The position numbers were made by a program, and so were the translations under genes. Under the pieces are notes generated by a model. It made no database searches and was not told the origin of the DNA. It worked only from the letters and a program-made list of their open reading frames with translations. A stretch of DNA of 64,000 nt from SIG603 sp044432645 (lineage in GTDB: Bacteria > Bacillota > Clostridia > Oscillospirales > Acutalibacteraceae): the NCBI GenBank assembly GCA_044432645.1, contig JAWXUM010000010.1, positions 1 to 64,000 of the forward strand. Direction: 5' to 3'. Shown piece after piece: positions 36,469-45,401 of the stretch; within the stretch, counting starts at the first letter, position 1; each line of letters begins with the position of its first letter.

Positions 36469-37671
36469 TTACGGTGTAAACAAACTACCGTCTGTAATTC
36501 TTGTTTGTGTCCATTTTGTATGTTCTGTTTTGCAAGGAAATTTAGCCGCAAGCTCTTCGTTTATATCAATGCCTAAACCTGGTTTTTCGTTTGCATAAAT
36601 ATAACCATTTTTAAATGTTGGACAACCTGGGAAAACTTCTTCCAAAGTATCGTTAATTTTTGTCCATTCTTGAATACCAAAGTTTCTAGCAGTTAAGTCT
36701 AGATGAATATTTGCTGCATGACCAATAGGTGAAACATCACCAGGACCGTGCCATGCTGTTCTAACACCAAATTGCTCACAAAATACGCCTAGTTTTCTAG
36801 CTGGTGTTATACCGCCAATTTGACTTATATGACACCTGATAAAATCGATTAATCTGTTAGCAATTAAGTAATCCCACTCTTTTGGATTATTAAACAACTC
36901 GCCTAATGCTATAGGTGTAACACATTGACTTCTAAGTTGTGATAACCACTGTGCTTGTTCTGGTGCTAAAATATCTTCTAAGAAGAACAATTTGTATTGC
37001 TCTAACTCTTTAGCTAGATTAAGCGCTTGAATTGCTGGTAATCTTTCGTGACAGTCGTGAAGAAGTTCTAAATCAAAACCAACATCATTTCTTACGCCTT
37101 CAATAAGTTGTAATGTTTTTCTACAATATTGGTCTGGAGAATAGTAAATACCTTCGTTATAACCGTCTGGTCGATTTATATTGTCTGCTTTACTTCCGTA
37201 TCCACCCCACTGAACTCTAACATGCTTTAAACCTTGTTCCATGTATTTATGTACATCTTCTAAAACTTGGCTAATCTCATCGCCGTTTGCATGCATATAC
37301 ACCGGAACAGCTTTTCGTGATTTGCCACCTAACAAGTCGTACACAGGCATATTTGCCATTTTGCCTTTAATGTCCCAAAGTGCCATATCAACACCTGAGA
37401 TAGCGTTTCCAATTATTGGACCATTTCTCCAATATGAGTTTTGTTGCATAAGTTGCCATAAATCTTCAATATCTGCAACATCTCTACCCTTTAATAGTGG
37501 GTCGAAATATTCTTCTACTATAGATTTCACAGCGTTTTCACGGTAAGCGAATGTTGCACAACCTAAACCGTACAAATTAGGTTCAGAAGTTTCTACTTTA
37601 ACAACAATCAAGTTAATACCTACTGGAGCTGTTAAAATTGCGCGTACTTTTCTAATAGTTACATTTGACAT
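36469..37671 (-). CDS. Enolase-superfamily sugar-acid dehydratase, ManD/RspA-like
   Basis: The 400-residue protein has the N-terminal capping domain and a barrel typical of the mannonate-dehydratase (ManD) group of the mandelate racemase branch: ALWDIKGKMANMPVYDLLGGKSR, HDCHERL for metal binding, FFLEDILAPEQ and the late HGPGDVSPIGHAANIHLD. ManD turns D-mannonate into 2-keto-3-deoxygluconate. RspA-type enzymes with low or other activity look similar. GAGAGG precedes the start. It is the first gene of the operon with the SDR. Confidence 0.82.
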   Translation of the reverse strand: MSNVTIRKVRAILTAPVGINLIVVKVETSEPNLYGLGCATFAYRENAVKSIVEEYFDPLLKGRDVADIEDLWQLMQQNSYWRNGPIIGNAISGVDMALWDIKGKMANMPVYDLLGGKSRKAVPVYMHANGDEISQVLEDVHKYMEQGLKHVRVQWGGYGSKADNINRPDGYNEGIYYSPDQYCRKTLQLIEGVRNDVGFDLELLHDCHERLPAIQALNLAKELEQYKLFFLEDILAPEQAQWLSQLRSQCVTPIALGELFNNPKEWDYLIANRLIDFIRCHISQIGGITPARKLGVFCEQFGVRTAWHGPGDVSPIGHAANIHLDLTARNFGIQEWTKINDTLEEVFPGCPTFKNGYIYANEKPGLGIDINEELAAKFPCKTEHTKWTQTRITDGSLFTP

Positions 37672-37710
37672 AAATTTACCTCTCGTTTTTTAGCTTTTCA
37701 TACAATTATC

Positions 37711-37749
37711 TATACGCTGTATTCTAGCACTAAGCGTATAATTCGTCAA
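37711..37749 (-). promoter_or_regulatory. Promoter with operator of the sugar-acid operon
   Basis: On the minus strand TTGACG (37744-37749), 17 bp, TAGAAT (37721-37726). A perfect 8-bp inverted repeat TATACGCT/AGCGTATA (37711-37718 and 37733-37740) places one half in the spacer and one just after the -10 box, as for a repressor that blocks polymerase. Confidence 0.65.
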
Positions 37750-37901
37750 GATTAATTGAACTTACTATTAAAATTTCATCATTATAGATAAATTTTGCAA
37801 AACTTTATACACACATTGACAATTTAATAGCCTTTTGTTTGCATATATTTTATACTCCTTAACCTCCTTAGATATGATTATTTCTTATAAAAGTCATGAT
37901 A

Positions 37902-37931
37902 AAAACCCCCAACAATTAAGTTGGGGGTTTT
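37902..37931 (-). terminator. Terminator of the SASP gene
   Basis: A 12-bp perfect stem (37902-37913 and 37920-37931) of GC-rich core with A and T flanks lies just after the SASP stop on the minus strand. Confidence 0.92.
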
Positions 37932-37936
37932 GGGTC

Positions 37937-38119
37937 TTATTTCATGTTTTGTTCGTATTCTTTAATCATGTTTTTAACCATTTGACCACCTACTGAACCT
38001 GCTTGTTTAGATGTTAAATCTCCGTTATAACCTTGCTTAAGAGTAACACCTACTTGAGATGCTGCTTCCATTTTGAATTTGTTCATAGCGTCTTTTGCTT
38101 CTGGTACTAAATTTTTCAT
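37937..38119 (-). CDS. Alpha/beta-type small acid-soluble spore protein
   Basis: The 60-residue protein contains the SASP signature with the germination protease site in KFKMEAASQVGV and the second motif GDLTSKQAGSVGGQMVKNMI. SASPs coat forespore DNA and are degraded at germination. GGAGG lies before the ATG at 38119; the codon at 38134 would add five residues without a ribosome site. Confidence 0.93.
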   Translation of the reverse strand: MKNLVPEAKDAMNKFKMEAASQVGVTLKQGYNGDLTSKQAGSVGGQMVKNMIKEYEQNMK

Positions 38120-38216
38120 GTTTAAATCCTCCAAAATATTTTTTGCGTTTGTGTTATTATTGTGGTCTTAATCTTCTAAAATATTTATACCAATTTTTGC
38201 AAATTTTCAGGTAAGC

Positions 38217-38591
38217 TTATTCATAGTCTTCTAAAAAAGAAATTAGTTCTGTATAATTTGTAAACTCCACCCCATTTTCTATAATTTCTCTATCTTCTAC
38301 CGGTAAAGTGTTAACCAAAACTGTGTTTAGCATAATGTCAAGTTTTTCTCCGTCTTTGAACACAGTCATCACTCCGTCAAGCTCTTTTACAGTGTAAATT
38401 GTAAACTTTTCATCACTTATAGAGCTTTCGTCTTGACTTATAGCTGTTGTTAAGGTATAATTATTTTCAATTATTTCATCTGTTTTGTTGTCTTTTTCTA
38501 AAAAAATAGAAACAAAAGTTATACTTAACAATAAAATTGCCACAATAATAAACAGATAGGTTTTCACTTTATAAACAGTCAATTTTTTCAT
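38217..38591 (-). CDS. BofC C-terminal-domain-like membrane-anchored protein
   Basis: The 124-residue protein has an N-terminal membrane or signal segment (YLFIIVAILLLSITFVSIFL, residues 12-31) and a C-terminal domain FTIYTVKELDGVMTVFKDGEK...LPVEDREIIENGVEF...LISFLEDYE that resembles the BofC C-terminal domain. In Bacillus BofC delays sigma-K processing through SpoIVB. Clostridia often carry such proteins without the rest of BofC. GAGG lies before the ATG at 38591. The longer open frame to 38924 runs antisense into the PBP gene and is not credible. It is divergent from the PBP gene. Confidence 0.65.
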   Translation of the reverse strand: MKKLTVYKVKTYLFIIVAILLLSITFVSIFLEKDNKTDEIIENNYTLTTAISQDESSISDEKFTIYTVKELDGVMTVFKDGEKLDIMLNTVLVNTLPVEDREIIENGVEFTNYTELISFLEDYE

Positions 38592-38661
38592 AATAACAAC
38601 CTCACTTTTGTTATTATAATGAACATAAACCATATAAATTATACTTTTTAGGAGGAAATTT

Positions 38662-41145
38662 GTGTTAAATAAAAAAGATATTAATAAATATTCGAAAAAT
38701 AATTCTAATAAAAAAATATCAAGAGCAGAGGACGAGCTTGCAATTTCTGCTGGTGCTACTACGATTGCAATATCATCAATGTTTTTTAAAGCTTTGATAA
38801 CAGCTTTTTCAGTTTTGGTTATAGCTGGTTTTTTTGTTTTTTTATCTGTTGTTTCTTTTATTTTAAGTTTAAGCGACACTGCTATAACTTCGCTTAATAC
38901 CATTACTTTAAATGAATCTAGCACACTTTATGCTATTGACGACGACGGAAACTCTTACCCTTATATGACTTTTTACAACGAAGAAAACAGAGAATGGGTA
39001 GACTTGTCAGACATTAGTCAATATATGATTGATGCTCAAATTGCAATTGAAGACCACCGTTTTTATGACCATGACGGTGTTGACTGGTACTCTACTTTAG
39101 GTGCTACTTTTAAACTTGCTACTGGTAGTGGTGGCGCTGGTGCTTCTACTATTACTCAACAGCTTGTTAAAAATGTTACAAACAATTCAGAAGTTAGCTT
39201 AATTAGAAAAATAGAAGAAATTTTCACGGCTTTAAACCTTGAAAAAGAATATACCAAAGACGAAATTTTGGAATACTATTTGAACATAGTATCTTACGGT
39301 AGTGGTACAAATGGCGTGCAAGCAGCTGCTCAGCTTTATTTTGGCAAAGACATTGCCGATTGCTCTTTAGCTGAATGCGCTATGATTGCTGGCATTACCA
39401 AAAATCCTTATGCGTACACACCAAAATCTCACCCAGAGGCTGCTAAATCACGTCAACAAACTGTTTTATGGGCTATGTACAACTATGGTTATATTACTGA
39501 AGATGAATATGACCAAGCAATGGAAGAGTCTGAAAATATGAATTATGCTTTTGATACTACTTCAACTGGCAGTGTAGATGAAAATGAAGTAGAGGTTATA
39601 ACAACAGGCACAACAACTGTTTCAACTACTACAACCTCAAACGATGTTTGGAACTGGTATGTTGAAACTTTGGTTTCCGATATTATTGAAGATTTATCAG
39701 AAACACAAAATGTTTCCACTTCATACGCTTGGAACATGCTTTATAACGGTGGACTTGAAATTTACTCGTGTATGAATTTGACGATACAGGAAGATATTGA
39801 AGAAATTTTTCTAAACAGTTCCGATTTAACAGGCGATAATCAGCTACAACAAAGTTTTTATATGATGGACTATGATGGTGCCGTTATAGCCGTTGTCGGT
39901 AGTGTTGAAGAAAAAACTTACAACAGAGGTTATAACTACGCAACAGATATTTCTAAACAACCTGGTTCGTCTATTAAACCTATAAGTGTTTACGCACCTG
40001 CTATTGAAGAGGGTATAATTACCTACGGTTCTATGGTTAACGACGAAGCTATTGAAGACTATTATAGCGAAGGAAAAGACGGACCTAACAACGTATCTAA
40101 TAAATATTTAGGTTGGATGACGGTAGAATACGCTTTAATGGTGTCGCAAAATGCGCCATCTGCACAAATTTTAAAACTCCTTGGAATTTCTACTTCGTTT
40201 AGTTATTTAACTGAAAATTTCCATATTTCTACTACCCATACTGAAAAAGACCAAACTTATGCAGCACTGGCAACTGGTGGTATGGCTTATGGTACAACTG
40301 CCGAAGAAATGGCTGCTGCTTTCCAAACATTTGGCAACGGTGGTATTTATAACGAACCTTACACTTACACCCACGTTTTAAATTCTGATGATGAATTAAT
40401 TATTGATAACAGAACAGAAGAGGGCGAAGTTGCTATTTCTGAAACTACTGCTAATATAATGAACAAACTTTTACAAAACGTAATTTATGGTGGTAGCAGT
40501 GCTACTGGTAAAACTGTTCAAATTGACGGCATGACGTTGTTTGGTAAAACGGGTTCTACAGATAACTATGCTAACGTATGGTTTGTTGGTGGTTCTGCCT
40601 ACGCTGTAGCCGCTGTATGGTCTGGTTATGACCCTATAAGTTCTGAAGTTGACGAGCATGGTTCGTCTAGAATTTTATGGAAAGCTGCTATGGAATATAT
40701 GTGGGAAAATTGGTGGATTTACGAAGAAGAACAGACTTTTGAGTACAGTGATGATTTTGTTTCTAGAACGTATTGTACCGACAGTGGTTTGTTAGCTGGT
40801 ACCTATTGTACTCACACCGACACTGGTTATTATGATATAAATAATTTACCATCAGTTTGTAATGGTGGTACTGACCATGAAACTTATGAGGCTGAGTCAA
40901 CAAAAGTTACAGAGTCGCCTTCTCCTTCACCAACAGTGACTGTGACGGAAACTCCAACTCCAACAGTTGAAGCGACGGTGACTCCAACTCCAACTCCAAC
41001 TCCTACTCCTACAGCAGAAGCGACTGCTACGCCGACACCAACGCCGACACCAACGCCGACAGCTGAAGTAACGGCTACTCCAACAACTTTCCCTGACGCT
41101 ACTGAACCACCAAAATCGGATGAAACTACAATTACCACCGATTAA
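38662..41145 (+). CDS. Class A penicillin-binding protein (PBP1a family)
   Basis: The 827-residue protein starts at a GTG after AGGAGG. A cytoplasmic N terminus and one membrane helix (about 52-77) lead to the GT51 transglycosylase domain with AIEDHRFYDHDGVD (catalytic Glu about residue 130), and QQLVKN; then the transpeptidase domain with SSIK (nucleophile Ser about 436), SQN and KTGS (about 627). A Pro/Thr tail of about 60 residues made of TPTP units ends the chain and probably spans or lies in the cell wall. It polymerises and cross-links peptidoglycan. Confidence 0.93.
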   Translation: MLNKKDINKYSKNNSNKKISRAEDELAISAGATTIAISSMFFKALITAFSVLVIAGFFVFLSVVSFILSLSDTAITSLNTITLNESSTLYAIDDDGNSYPYMTFYNEENREWVDLSDISQYMIDAQIAIEDHRFYDHDGVDWYSTLGATFKLATGSGGAGASTITQQLVKNVTNNSEVSLIRKIEEIFTALNLEKEYTKDEILEYYLNIVSYGSGTNGVQAAAQLYFGKDIADCSLAECAMIAGITKNPYAYTPKSHPEAAKSRQQTVLWAMYNYGYITEDEYDQAMEESENMNYAFDTTSTGSVDENEVEVITTGTTTVSTTTTSNDVWNWYVETLVSDIIEDLSETQNVSTSYAWNMLYNGGLEIYSCMNLTIQEDIEEIFLNSSDLTGDNQLQQSFYMMDYDGAVIAVVGSVEEKTYNRGYNYATDISKQPGSSIKPISVYAPAIEEGIITYGSMVNDEAIEDYYSEGKDGPNNVSNKYLGWMTVEYALMVSQNAPSAQILKLLGISTSFSYLTENFHISTTHTEKDQTYAALATGGMAYGTTAEEMAAAFQTFGNGGIYNEPYTYTHVLNSDDELIIDNRTEEGEVAISETTANIMNKLLQNVIYGGSSATGKTVQIDGMTLFGKTGSTDNYANVWFVGGSAYAVAAVWSGYDPISSEVDEHGSSRILWKAAMEYMWENWWIYEEEQTFEYSDDFVSRTYCTDSGLLAGTYCTHTDTGYYDINNLPSVCNGGTDHETYEAESTKVTESPSPSPTVTVTETPTPTVEATVTPTPTPTPTPTAEATATPTPTPTPTPTAEVTATPTTFPDATEPPKSDETTITTD
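40930..41085 (+). repeat. Tandem repeat coding for the Thr-Pro tail of the PBP
   Basis: Units such as ACTCCA and ACGCCGACACCA are repeated, in blocks separated by GCAGAAGCGACT-like spacers, giving TPTPTP blocks with AEATA spacers. The near-identical short units could vary by slippage between strains. Confidence 0.7.
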
Positions 41146-41181
41146 CAATTAGTCAAAATGACTATAAATTTTCTTTAAAAC

Positions 41182-41212
41182 AAAAAACTGCTGTGTAATA
41201 CAGCAGTTTTTT
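41182..41212 (+). terminator. Terminator of the PBP gene
   Basis: A 13-bp perfect stem (41182-41194 and 41200-41212) ends in a run of six Ts. Confidence 0.92.
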
Positions 41213-41221
41213 AATATCCTA

Positions 41222-41250
41222 TTGCACTAAACTAAAATATGTGTTAAACT
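41222..41250 (+). promoter_or_regulatory. Promoter of the homoserine/threonine operon
   Basis: TTGCAC (41222-41227), 17 bp, TAAACT (41245-41250) with a TGT in front as an extended -10. It lies 30 bp before the first start codon. Confidence 0.5.
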
Positions 41251-41279
41251 GTATACCGTAACAAAACAACAGTTTATAG

Positions 41280-41726
41280 GTGGTGGACAAAATAAACGAT
41301 TCTTATTTAGTAGTTGAAAAATCAGCTTTACCGGATATTTACGAAAAAATTCTTTATGTTACTACGTTAATTGACACTGGTGAAGCAAAAAATACTTCTG
41401 AAGCTGTTAAAATAGCTGGTATTTCTAGAAGTGTATATTATAAATATAAAGATTCCGTTTTCTCTTATAGTAAAAAAGAAACGTCGGGAATTTTAACTTT
41501 GCAAATAGTACTAATTGACAAACCTGGCGCATTGCTAGATTTTTTATCTGTTTTTCATCAAGTAAACGCTAATATTCTAACAGTAACACAAAACATACCT
41601 GTACGAGGTAGAGCGTTCGTTTCTGTTTCTGCTAGAATTTTAAATATGGATATTGAATTAGATGAATTACTTTTAAAACTTAAAAGCCTTAAAAGCGTGA
41701 TAAAAATTGACAGCCTTACAAATTAG
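41280..41726 (+). CDS. ACT domain protein, UPF0735/PheB-like
   Basis: The 148-residue protein has a short helix-turn-helix-like N-terminal part (AKNTSEAVKIAGISRSVYYKYKD) and a C-terminal ACT domain (LTLQIVLIDKPGALLDFLSVF) that would bind an amino acid. Such proteins lie before homoserine dehydrogenase genes and probably regulate them or bind their product. The start is one of two adjacent GTG codons (41280, 41283). Confidence 0.82.
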   Translation: MVDKINDSYLVVEKSALPDIYEKILYVTTLIDTGEAKNTSEAVKIAGISRSVYYKYKDSVFSYSKKETSGILTLQIVLIDKPGALLDFLSVFHQVNANILTVTQNIPVRGRAFVSVSARILNMDIELDELLLKLKSLKSVIKIDSLTN

Positions 41727-41741
41727 AAAGGAACATATAAT

Positions 41742-42977
41742 ATGGCAAAAATTGCAGTAATGGGACATGGCGTCGTTGGTTCAGGCGTTCTAGAAGTCCT
41801 ACTTTCACATAAAAACAACATAAGTAAACGAGCAAAGGAAGACATTGAAGTTAAGTATATCTTAGATTTAAGAGAGTTCCCAGAGCTTACTTATAGCGAT
41901 TTATTTATTAAAGATTTTAACATTATTTTATCAGACCCTGAAATTAAAATAGTAGTTGAAGTTATGGGTGGCACAAACCCAGCATATGATTTTGTTAAAG
42001 CTTGTTTATTAGCTGGCAAAAGCGTTGTAACTTCTAACAAAGAATTGGTTGCAACAAAAGGTTCCGAGCTAATAGAAATAGCACAAAACAACAACTTGAA
42101 CTTTTTATTTGAAGCAAGTGTTGGTGGTGGTATTCCTATTATTAGACCTATTACTCAATGCCTTGCTGCTAACGACGTAACAGAAATTGCTGGTATATTA
42201 AACGGCACAACTAACTTTATTCTAACAAAAATGATAAGAGAGCAAATGGATTTTGAAACTGCACTAGCTTTAGCCCAAGAGCTTGGTTATGCTGAACGTG
42301 ACCCATCTGCTGATGTTAACGGTGACGATGCTTGTAGAAAAATTTGCATTCTAGCTGATTTATCATACGGCTATAATGTTGACCCTAGCTTAGTTTACAC
42401 TAAAGGTATAACAAGCATAACTTTAGAAGATGTTGAGTACGCTTCTTCATGGGGTGGCGTAATTAAGCTTATAGGAAGTGTTAAAAAAACCGACATAGAG
42501 CAAATTCAAATTATGGTTTCCCCTATGTTTGTTAGCCGTGACAGCCAACTTTCAAGCGTTGATGATGTATTCAATGGTATTATGGTACGTGGCGATGCAA
42601 CAGGCGACGTTGTATTTTACGGCAAAGGTGCTGGTAAACTTCCTACAGCTAGTGCAGTTGTAGCTGATATTATCGACTGTGTTAAGCACTTTAATGCTAG
42701 AAAATATATATTCTGGGATAAAGATAAAGAAAACTATGTAATGGATTATAAACTTGCTAAGTACGATTTTTACTTAAGAACCATTGGTGATTGTCCTTAT
42801 GCTAAAATTGAAGAAATTATTCCAAGCTATAGTAAATTATCAAGAAAAGATGAAGCAGAAAATGAATTTGCTTTTGTACTTAAAAATTTAAATCAAAATG
42901 AACTTAATGTTATTATCAATAAACTTGAAGAAAATGGCTTAAAAGTTTTAAACTTTATACCAATTTCCGATTATTAA
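41742..42977 (+). CDS. hom: Homoserine dehydrogenase
   Basis: The 411-residue protein has an NAD(P) domain (IAVMGHGVVGSGVLEVL), the catalytic part with GGTNPAYDFVKACLLAGKSVVTSNKELVA, the GILNGTTNFILTKM motif and EPS-like YAERDPSADVNGDDACRKI, and a C-terminal ACT domain that would give feedback control by threonine. It reduces aspartate semialdehyde to homoserine. Confidence 0.95.
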   Translation: MAKIAVMGHGVVGSGVLEVLLSHKNNISKRAKEDIEVKYILDLREFPELTYSDLFIKDFNIILSDPEIKIVVEVMGGTNPAYDFVKACLLAGKSVVTSNKELVATKGSELIEIAQNNNLNFLFEASVGGGIPIIRPITQCLAANDVTEIAGILNGTTNFILTKMIREQMDFETALALAQELGYAERDPSADVNGDDACRKICILADLSYGYNVDPSLVYTKGITSITLEDVEYASSWGGVIKLIGSVKKTDIEQIQIMVSPMFVSRDSQLSSVDDVFNGIMVRGDATGDVVFYGKGAGKLPTASAVVADIIDCVKHFNARKYIFWDKDKENYVMDYKLAKYDFYLRTIGDCPYAKIEEIIPSYSKLSRKDEAENEFAFVLKNLNQNELNVIINKLEENGLKVLNFIPISDY

Positions 42978-43001
42978 TGAAACTATAAGGGGATTATAGA
43001 A

Positions 43002-43895
43002 ATGATAAGAATTGATGTACCAGCTACTAGTGCAAATTTAGGAGCTGGATTTGACTCACTGGGTATTGCTTTAAACAAATACAACAAAGTTTGGATGGAA
43101 GAAGCTGATGTAATAGACATAGCTTCAACAGATAACACTAAAATTCCAACAGATGAAAATAATTTGATTTGTTGGGCTGCTAAATATCTTTATGACCTTT
43201 GTGGCAAAAATTTCCCAGGCATAAAAATAAGGCAAGAAAATAACATTCCAATGGCAAGAGGCTTAGGAAGTAGCTCTGCGTGTATAGTTGCTGGAATTTT
43301 AGGTGCTAATAGGCTTTTAGGTTCTCCGTTTTCTCAAACAGAACTTTTAAATATAGCTGCTAAAATCGAGGGTCACCCTGACAACACTAGTCCTGCTATT
43401 TCTGGTGGCTTAGTAGCCTCTGCAATGGAGGGCGAGCGTGTATATAGCGTAAGCGTTCCTGTGTCAGAAAAAATTGCTTTTGCCGTCTTCACGCCTGATT
43501 TTGAGCTTAAAACTGAAAAGGCTAGAGGTGTTTTGCCTGATAAATATTCAAGAGAAGATGCTGTTTACAACTTATCTCGTTCAGGACTTATGACAGCTTC
43601 GCTTTTCTCTGGCAATTTAGAAAACTTAAGAGTTGCTGTTCAAGACAGAATACACCAGCCTTACAGAAGTGCTTTAATTGAAAATTTAGACACTGTTTTT
43701 AGAATGAGTTACGAACTTGGCTCTCTTGGTACATATGTTAGTGGTGCAGGCCCTACAATAATATCTATGATCGATGCTAGTGATAAAATGTTTGGCGAAA
43801 ACATGGCTACTCATTTGCAGAAAAAAGGTATTAACAACTGGACAGTTGAAATTTTACACGCCGATCCTATTGGCGCTAGAATAATTATTGAATAA
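43002..43895 (+). CDS. thrB: Homoserine kinase
   Basis: The 297-residue GHMP kinase starts IRIDVPATSANLGAGFDSLGIAL and has the ATP-binding PMARGLGSSSACIVAG and GTYVSGAGPTIISM near the C terminus. It phosphorylates homoserine, the step before threonine synthase, which is not in this window. Spacing to hom (24 bp) and lysC (15 bp) indicates one operon. Confidence 0.95.
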   Translation: MIRIDVPATSANLGAGFDSLGIALNKYNKVWMEEADVIDIASTDNTKIPTDENNLICWAAKYLYDLCGKNFPGIKIRQENNIPMARGLGSSSACIVAGILGANRLLGSPFSQTELLNIAAKIEGHPDNTSPAISGGLVASAMEGERVYSVSVPVSEKIAFAVFTPDFELKTEKARGVLPDKYSREDAVYNLSRSGLMTASLFSGNLENLRVAVQDRIHQPYRSALIENLDTVFRMSYELGSLGTYVSGAGPTIISMIDASDKMFGENMATHLQKKGINNWTVEILHADPIGARIIIE

Positions 43896-43910
43896 TATTT
43901 TGGAGGATTT

Positions 43911-45125
43911 ATGGCATTAATAATACAAAAATTTGGTGGCTCATCTGTTAAAGATGCAAAACATATCTTTAACGTTGCGGATATAGTTACCCAAACTTAT
44001 AGTCAAGGAAATGACGTTGTAGTTGTAGTTTCAGCACAAGGCGACACAACAGACGATTTTATCGAAAAAGCAACTGAGATTAACACCGATGCATCAAAAC
44101 GTGAAATGGACGTTTTATTGACTGCTGGTGAACAAATTTCAGCCTCACTTTTAGCTATGGCTATTGAAAAATTGGGCTTCCCAGTAATTTCACTTTTAGG
44201 CTGGCAAGCAGGTTTTACTACTTCTTCTGACTACGGAAGTGCAAGAATTAAAAAAGTTAAACCTAACAGAATTAAAAAAGAGTTAGACAAAAAGAACATA
44301 GTAGTAGTAACTGGTTTCCAAGGACTTAATAAATATGACGATGTTACAACTTTAGGCAGAGGTGGTTCTGACACTAGTGCTGTTGCTATAGCTGCTGCAA
44401 TGCACGCTGATTTATGCCAAATTTACACCGATGTTAGTGGTGTATATACAGCTGACCCAAGAAAAGTAGAAAATGCTCAAAAACTAGACACTATTTCTTA
44501 TGACGAAATGCTTGAACTTGCAACTTTGGGTGCTCAAGTTTTAAATAACCGTTCTGTAGAAATGGCTAAAAAATATCAAATAGAGTTAGAAGTAATTTCA
44601 AGTTTAACTCGTGAACCAGGTACAATTGTTAAGGAGGAAAGTAAAGTGGAAAAAATGTTAATTAGCGGTGTTGCTAAAGATGATAATATTGCAAGAATTT
44701 CAATAATAGGTGTCCCTGACAGACCAGGTTTAGCTTTTAAAATATTCGCTAAATTATCAGCTAAACAAGTGAATGTTGATATTATTTTACAATCTATAGG
44801 TAGAAATGGTACTAAAGATATAACTTTTACTGTTGAAAAAGCAAAACTTAACACAACTTTAGAAGTGTTAAACTCTTACCTAGAGCTTATCGGCGCTAGT
44901 TCAGTTGTAACTGATGATAACGTTGCAAAAGTTTCTATTGTTGGCGCTGGCATGGAGTCACACCCAGGTGTTGCTGCTGACATGTTCGAAGCTTTATTCG
45001 AAGGCAACATAAATATTCAGATGATTTCTACAAGCGAAATTAAGATTTCTGTTCTAATTGACAAAGCTGACGGCGACAGAGCTGTTTCTGCTATACACAA
45101 TAAATTCTTTGAAATTGCTCAATAA
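43911..45125 (+). CDS. lysC: Aspartate kinase
   Basis: The 404-residue protein starts ALIIQKFGGSSVKD and has TLGRGGSDTSAVAIAAA and CQIYTDVSGVYTADPR in the kinase domain, then two ACT domains (VPDRPGLAFKIF, about residue 266, and VGAGMESHPGVAADMFEAL, about 345). It makes aspartyl phosphate, the first step to lysine, threonine and methionine; the ACT pair allows feedback control. In Bacillus-type alpha/beta aspartokinases the ACT part can also be made alone from an internal start; a ribosome site AAGGAGG with GTG lies near 44633-44646 here. Confidence 0.95.
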   Translation: MALIIQKFGGSSVKDAKHIFNVADIVTQTYSQGNDVVVVVSAQGDTTDDFIEKATEINTDASKREMDVLLTAGEQISASLLAMAIEKLGFPVISLLGWQAGFTTSSDYGSARIKKVKPNRIKKELDKKNIVVVTGFQGLNKYDDVTTLGRGGSDTSAVAIAAAMHADLCQIYTDVSGVYTADPRKVENAQKLDTISYDEMLELATLGAQVLNNRSVEMAKKYQIELEVISSLTREPGTIVKEESKVEKMLISGVAKDDNIARISIIGVPDRPGLAFKIFAKLSAKQVNVDIILQSIGRNGTKDITFTVEKAKLNTTLEVLNSYLELIGASSVVTDDNVAKVSIVGAGMESHPGVAADMFEALFEGNINIQMISTSEIKISVLIDKADGDRAVSAIHNKFFEIAQ

Positions 45126-45213
45126 TTTTACTAGAATTTTGTTTAATTACGTTTTAAATTTAATAATTTGATAATACTATTAATATAATCTTAAAATAAA
45201 GGAGATGTTAATA

Positions 45214-45345
45214 GTGGACGAATATAATTTTTATGAAAGTAAAAGTTTTTACGACATGATTGATGACAACATTTATGGTCAAGAAAATGAAGAAGAACTA
45301 GAAGAATACGATTATTTGGATTTAATGAACGAATTATATAACTAA
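45214..45345 (+). CDS. Small acidic protein of unknown function
   Basis: A 43-codon frame starts at a GTG with AAAGGAG 9 nt upstream and ends just before a strong terminator. The product is rich in Glu, Asp, Tyr and Asn (for example NEEELEEYDYLDL) without hydrophobic segment or Cys. An ATG 9 bp upstream is in frame but too close to the ribosome site. The frame, ribosome site and terminator support a real gene, cotranscribed with lysC or alone. I do not recognise the family. Confidence 0.5.
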   Translation: MDEYNFYESKSFYDMIDDNIYGQENEEELEEYDYLDLMNELYN

Positions 45346-45351
45346 AAATTA

Positions 45352-45394
45352 AACAGGAGAAAATGAGTTAAATCATTTTCTCCTGTTAGTTTTT
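45352..45394 (+). terminator. Terminator of the threonine operon
   Basis: A 15-bp perfect stem (45352-45366 and 45373-45387) with a 6-nt loop and T tail. It also stands 8 bp from the 3' end of RNase P RNA coming from the other strand. Confidence 0.92.
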
Positions 45395-45401
45395 ATAAAA
45401 A

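Noticed and set aside
38592..38924. Upstream extension of the BofC-like frame
   Set aside because: It runs antisense into the start of the PBP gene; a start with ribosome site exists at 38591.
40884..41148. Minus-strand frames rich in Val/Gly or Arg/Ser
   Set aside because: They are the antisense of the Thr-Pro repeat of the PBP and have no ribosome site.
41213..41280. Threonine or lysine riboswitch before the homoserine operon
   Set aside because: The leader is under 40 nt after the predicted promoter, too short for such an RNA.
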